A DNA stretch of 64,000 nucleotides from Pseudocercospora fijiensis CIRAD86 (taxonomy: Eukaryota > Ascomycota > Dothideomycetes > Mycosphaerellales > Mycosphaerellaceae): NCBI RefSeq assembly GCF_000340215.1, contig NW_006921537.1, forward strand, positions 4,396,104-4,460,103, in the 5' to 3' direction. The notes beneath the pieces are model-generated. The model was not told the origin of the DNA. It made no database searches and saw nothing but the letters and a program-made list of their open reading frames with translations. Position 1 is the first letter of the stretch. The number at the start of each line of letters is the position of its first letter. Shown one piece after another: positions 59,201 to 64,000 of the stretch. A program made the position numbers and the translations under genes.

Positions 59201-61030
59201 GTATTTAGATATAAAGACGAGACTACGTTACCTAGCTACTGTCTACTATACGACTACGTATTTGCTAGTCGACTTAAAGTAGGGATCCCTATCTCTCTAA
59301 TAGAAAGGATGTCCTATAACTTTCTATAGCGCTTAAATATAGCGACTAGGCCCTCGTAAAAAGCTTTTAATTCTATACGTAGGTAGCCTAGAAGCCCGTT
59401 ATCTACTTACTCTCCTTTGTATACGTATACGGACTAGATAGAACGAGTATTTTAGTAACTAGAAGATCTATTCTAATATCTTAATAGTTACTAACTACCT
59501 AACGAAGTAAGTATAACTACTCTCTATAAGTCGCCTAGATATACAAATAGCCGTCTAGTAGTCCTTTCGCTTAACACTTCTAATATATAGAATAGCTAAT
59601 AATTTCTTTTTTAGCGATTGTAGTACGTAACTCCTTATTCTATTTCTTTAACAACTATATACTAATATTACTATTAGTTAAGACTTTTCTTTACTTTCTA
59701 TCTAGAGACAGACAGATAATCTAAGCGTACTAAGTAAATCCTTAGGTAGTATCTACGAGTTTTCTACTACTAATAATAAGATAACTAGACTATTTAGTTA
59801 CGACTAGCTAAGCTGGCGCTTAATAACTAAGTCGCTATACGACTAGTATAACGCTTTTCTCTACTAATATAGAGCGGTACCCTTAAATAGAATTCTAGGA
59901 CATTCTTAAATTATATATTACTAAATTAGAGCTTCTTAATATTAAAGCTATAGACGACTTTACTAAGCGTATATATAAGGTCCTTAAAGAATGTAGGGCC
60001 TTCTATATACTAATATAGGTAGAAAGTACTAGAAAAGCAAATGCTTACTTAGTCGTCTCTACTAACTACTAACATAGCGCCCTAGTATAGTAAAATTTAT
60101 AGAGTTTATATACTAACTGCCTAAATAAGGAGCTAAATAAGAAGTAGCTTAGATTAGTTACTATTAATAAAGCTATAGGTTGCTAATAGGATATGCTTAA
60201 TCTTTTAGACCCTATATAGTCTATCTATTCTATCTTCTAGATCTCTATACTACGAGCTACTACTAACGACCCGCAACCTAGATAGAAATCAGTTAGCGCT
60301 CCGCTACTAGTATTTATTACAAGAGATAGTAAAAAGACTTAAGAGGGATAGAAAGCTAGGAAGATCTATAGTTTATAGAAATGCCTAGACGATAGAGAGA
60401 TCTAGTATAGCGCGCGCTAAAAAAACAGTTTAGAGACTAAATAACGATAGGTCGACTTCTTATCTTAGAATAGAAAAAGCAGCAGTAAAATACTATTTAT
60501 AATACCTATATAGACTAAAGCCTAGTATAGATAAGGACTTACTACTAGTAAAGTAGTATAGATTGTTAGTAATACAAAAGGGCTATACTTCTCTATACTA
60601 AATTACTATTATACTAAGACTAGCCTTAGATCCTAGTAATACTTACTGCTAGGTAAATAAAATAAAGATCTAGCCGTTCCTAACTATAAGCGTCTTCTTA
60701 TAGGACCTAACAATACTAATTAGTAAGTTACTTTATAAATACAAGATAATAGGCGCTTATACCGTCTGCTAGGATACAATGAAAAAGGAAATTCATAAAC
60801 GGCAACTTATTAGCATAAATACGGTTAAGTATCTATTATATATTATTAAGGTATCGAAGAAGGTTCTTATTAAAAGAAGGGGAGTACTACGATAAAGTAA
60901 AGGTATACTAGCTATTAAGGCCTTAGACATAAAAGGCCTAGTAAAGATACCTCTATATACGCTTCCTGCTGTCTTTTAAGTAGAACTATATAATAACTCG
61001 ATACCTATATTAGGTCTAAATCAGCGGGTG
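56201..61030. other. RIPped sequence between the two LINEs, unassigned
   Basis: Starts with TA followed by GACTAGCAACAAAAG, matching the MITE end at 46895, so a Tc1/mariner-type element may begin here; no right end found. The plus strand at about 59930-60560 is sense-like (IKAIDDFTKRIYKVLKECRA, LY, NCLN, ELN, then a Lys/Ser/Gln-rich tail), but no transposase motif is recognised. 56.4-59.9 kb is unreadable on both strands. Some short CpA-containing stretches near 58.6 kb and 60.7-61.0 kb are less damaged. Confidence 0.4.
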
Positions 61031-61036
61031 AGGGAA

Positions 61037-62320
61037 ATGGCAGCGAACAATTAGAGACGAAGGGAAGACAGTTAAGAAGGAAGGGAGGACGAATAGAAAG
61101 CACTATATACTAGGGCAGAGGAGGTACTAAAGGCGGAAGATGGAAGAACCCCTAAGAGGGCATATAGGATAATAATCTTAGAACTCCTTAGAGGACTAAA
61201 AGCAATCTATAACTAGGCAAGCTACGTAATTACAAAGGTAGCTAATACAGTCGTAGTAAAGATTACGAAGAAACAATAGGAGATAAGCCTAAACTACCGC
61301 ACCTAGGCAGTAGTAGCTAGTTAGGAGGCGCTAAAACCCCCGAGGACAGTAGTTAGAGTCTATATTACGGACCTATAGGAGCAAAAGGAAATCTAAGGAC
61401 TTATAGGGAAAGAGATTATAGAAAGAATTGCAATTAAAGAGGTAATTAGGGCTAGGAACGAAGGTAAAGGGGTAATTAAGCTATTTATAGTATAAGAGCA
61501 GGACAAAAAGAAGCTAGAAACACAAAAAGAATAGACAACTAAGATAGGGAAAACAGTAAAGGTCTCCTAATAGCAATTTATAATTATAGCCTATAGTATA
61601 ACAAGAAGCTTTAAGGAAGAATAGGATATTAAGAGCCTATAGAGACAAAACTAAGCTATATACCTAGGCCTAAAGATTACAAAAGTAGTATAGATTAAAA
61701 GGAAAATCGAAGAGACTAAGAAGCAGTCTTCCCTAATTATCTAGGTAGGGAGTGTAGAGTAAGCTAATATAGTGCTAGACTAGGGGTTGTTCTAGGACTT
61801 TAAAAGATTAGAAACAGAGATATATAGAAGCAACTATAGGATAATGTAGTACTTCAAATATCAATACTATAGACACTTAGCAGCTAAGTATATAAAGATA
61901 ACTAATACCTACTCCTATTATATAGGGGATCACTAGGTTAAAGAATACAAAGCATACAAGGGAGAAGCAAGATATATATACTATACCAAAAGATACCCCT
62001 CTTAGGCGAAGGAATACCTAGTAAGAATATAGGCAGCTAGGAAGGCAAAGGAAGCTAGAATCAATACACTAAAAAGATATATAACAAGCTAGGGCAGCTA
62101 GGTATAGAAGCAACCTAGCTAAGTACTATAAAAGAGGTCTAGACAAGATAATAGGTTTACATTTAGGGCCTTACTAGTATAAGAGAGTTACTAGCAACTA
62201 GGGAGACTAAGATACCTTAATATTACAGGAAAGGAAGTAGGGCAGACAAAGTTTAGTCAAATATTAGTCTAAAGTAAGGGAAGACTAAAGGGAAGCTTAT
62301 AGGGAAATAATATAGATAAA
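61037..62320 (+). pseudogene. Tad1-like LINE copy 2, ORF1 (Gag-like, CCHC knuckles)
   Basis: ATG at 61037 (MAANN) opens a frame with moderate RIP damage. A helical middle (KRAYRIIILELLRGLKAIYN near 61160-61220) is followed by three CCHC-type knuckles at about 61850-62030, reading YFKYQYYRHLAAKYIK (from CFKCQxYGHLAAKC), then YSYYIGDH*VKEY (from CxYCxGDHxxKEC) and YYTKRYPS*AKEY (from CxxCxxxHPSWxxxC): most Cys read Tyr and Gly reads Arg. This is the nucleic-acid-binding protein of Tad1-clade LINEs. It retains many CpA, so it was hit by RIP less than copy 1. Confidence 0.8.
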
Positions 62321-62329
62321 ACCTAATAA

Positions 62330-64000
62330 ACATTGCAACATTACTAAACATTATATAGTATAATGTTAATAAGAGTAAAGACAAGGTACAGAGGAGCTTC
62401 CTTTAAGCACTAAACCTAAAAGAATATTATATTATTGCAATCTAAGAGCCCTAGCTTAACCTATATATAAAGAGACTAGCAACAGTTAAAGACCTAAGAT
62501 ACTACCTAATTATCTACAACTAGGGAGCCCTAAGGATATATATCTATATTAGTAAAGAGATAGATATAGAAACCTAGTAGGCTATACTATAGGAGGATAG
62601 GGACCTAATATTAGTTCAAGTAGAGACATCCTAAGGTATACTCTAAGTCTACTATATATATAACCCACTACTAGACTTAAGAAGCAGTACCTAACTAAAA
62701 ACCCTAGAAAGACTACCTAGAGTTATCTAGGGGAATACCTACTAAATCCCACTTAGGGATTTCAACCTCTACTACCCCCTCTAGGGCTTAGACTTTACCC
62801 TAGCTTACTACTTCCTAGCAGGAAGACTAATTAATATATTAGAGAGGGAAGGAATAGAAATTGTTACCCTAAAGGGACTAATTACTTAGAAGGCATGAGG
62901 AAGCAGTAGCACACTAGACCTATACTTTATATTATATTAGATCAGGAATAGGATTATAAGATATAGGATTAACTAGGAACTAGAAGAATTATTAGACTAC
63001 TTCCCGGTATAGATTAAGCTAAATGTGTAAGCTAACTAGGAAAGGGAACTAGAGGAGAAGCTCAACTAGAAAGGTACCTAATAGGATAGGATTAGGGAGG
63101 AACTAGAAAGGGACCTAAAACTAGAGGAACTCTTAATAAAGTACCTACTAAGGCTAGAGGATATTAATAAAGCAGTAGAAGAACTAATAGGAATCCTAAA
63201 ATAGGTAGCTAGAAAGTATACCCTAGCAAAGAAACATTCACTATACTAGCAACTATACTAGACTAGTAAGTGTATAAGGAAGGTTAAAGTAGTAAGGAAG
63301 GCTAGGAGGTAGTAGATACAAACCTATACCTAGGAAGTATAGGATAACTATAACAAAGCCTACTAGGAAAAGAAGATCTAGATTAAGAAAGATAAGATAC
63401 AAGAATAGAGATCTATAATAGGAATAATTACAAAGAAACTAGAGGAGATATAGAGGATAGCTAAATAGGTAAGGAGACCTAAATAGGATAAGGATATACT
63501 ACTACAATTCCCGGATATTATAGACTAATAAGGATAAATACAGACTACAATAGAAGGGAAAGCAAGAGCCCTAGGCTAACACTTCTTCTATAGAAAAGTA
63601 TAAGCAGACCTATTAGATATAAAGGAGAAAGAATAAGAGACTCTACTACTAGGTATACTAAGAGACACCTAGGTCAAACCTAAAACTATTAAAAGAATCC
63701 TAAACAAAATTCTAGGCAATAAGGCACTAGGAGAAGACAAGATCTATAACAAACTTCTAAAAGTATATAGGAAGGGGCTAACCCTAGCACTAGCTAATAT
63801 CTTTTTATAAAGCCTAGCACTAGGATACTACCTAAGACTATTTAGGAAGTCCCTAATAGTAGTGCTAAGGAAGCCCTAGAAGAAAGACTATATATAGCTT
63901 AAGGCCTATAGACTAATAGCCCTACTTAATACAATAGGTAAGGTACTAGAAAAAATCGTCGCTAAAAGGCTAACAACCTTTCCGAGGAAAGGAATATCCT
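62330..64000 (+). pseudogene. Tad1-like LINE copy 2, ORF2 (endonuclease and RT start), cut by window end
   Basis: Reads YNVNKSKDKVQRSFL near 62358, then YYIIAI*EP at 62426-62452 (AP endonuclease, family DIIAIQEPW), LRDFNLYYPL*G near 62752-62790 (family GDFNxHHPxWG, Gly-Asp changed), and STLDLYF near 62910. RT N-terminal motifs follow: NKALGEDKIYNKLLK near 63718-63762 (family KAPGPDGIPNxxL), SLIVVLRKP near 63850 and *LKAYRLIALLNTIGKVLEK near 63895-63955 (family KAYRPIALLNTLGKVLE). The window ends before the catalytic FxDD. Stops are CAG/TGG-derived but sparser than in copy 1. Confidence 0.88.

Noticed and set aside
56203..61020. A complete Tc1/mariner or pogo element starting at the GACTAGCAACAAA motif
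   Set aside because: No right-hand inverted copy next to TA and no DDE motif could be read on either strand.

Overview
The window looks like heterochromatin from a filamentous ascomycete (Pezizomycotina; a dothideomycete is my guess, not shown). About 61 of 64 kb is transposable-element sequence carrying the mark of repeat-induced point mutation (RIP). CpA and TpG are almost gone, TpA (mostly as TAG/CTA) is very common, and CpG is retained. Protein families can still be read through the damage because most 'stops' are CAG or TGG turned to TAG, or CAA turned to TAA. The two 188-bp LTRs of one element prove the process inside this window: they differ at 7 sites, all transitions in CpA/TpG context.

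Layout. 1-4394: minus-strand Ty3/gypsy chromovirus (zinc knuckle, protease, RT, integrase, chromodomain). 4395-27498: a composite with perfect 19-bp inverted ends, containing a hAT transposase, several accessory genes and two genes with a histone H3 fold. A 13.2-kb LTR retrotransposon (9501-22676, TSD TAGAA) is nested inside the hAT transposase. 27499-28060: N-terminal part of a minus-strand Helitron. 28-33 kb: undeciphered sequence, three satellite arrays and a 300-bp foldback element. 33.4-36.6 kb: Hop-like MULE transposase. 37.1-40.3 kb: a DUF6589-like protein, facing an unknown Gly/Arg-repeat gene and a RecQ-type helicase (40.6-46.1 kb, minus). 46.9-47.04 kb: a TA-flanked MITE at the edge of the RIP zone. 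47.0-50.07 kb: a RIP-free island with one intact-looking gene (47842-50071, three exons). 50.1-64 kb: two Tad1-like LINE copies, RIPped to different degrees, with about 5 kb of unread sequence between them.

The most unusual content is in the hAT composite. It encodes two divergent histone H3-like proteins, one of which keeps the K9/S10...K14/K18 tail spacing and a full-length H3 core. Its genes contain short introns that share a GCCGGY stem-loop, and the motif orientation follows the gene strand where I can tell. The second point of interest is the roughly 4-kb extra coding region downstream of integrase in the nested LTR element.

Limits. Gene edges in RIPped regions are approximate. Families were recognised by eye from translated motifs, with no database search.
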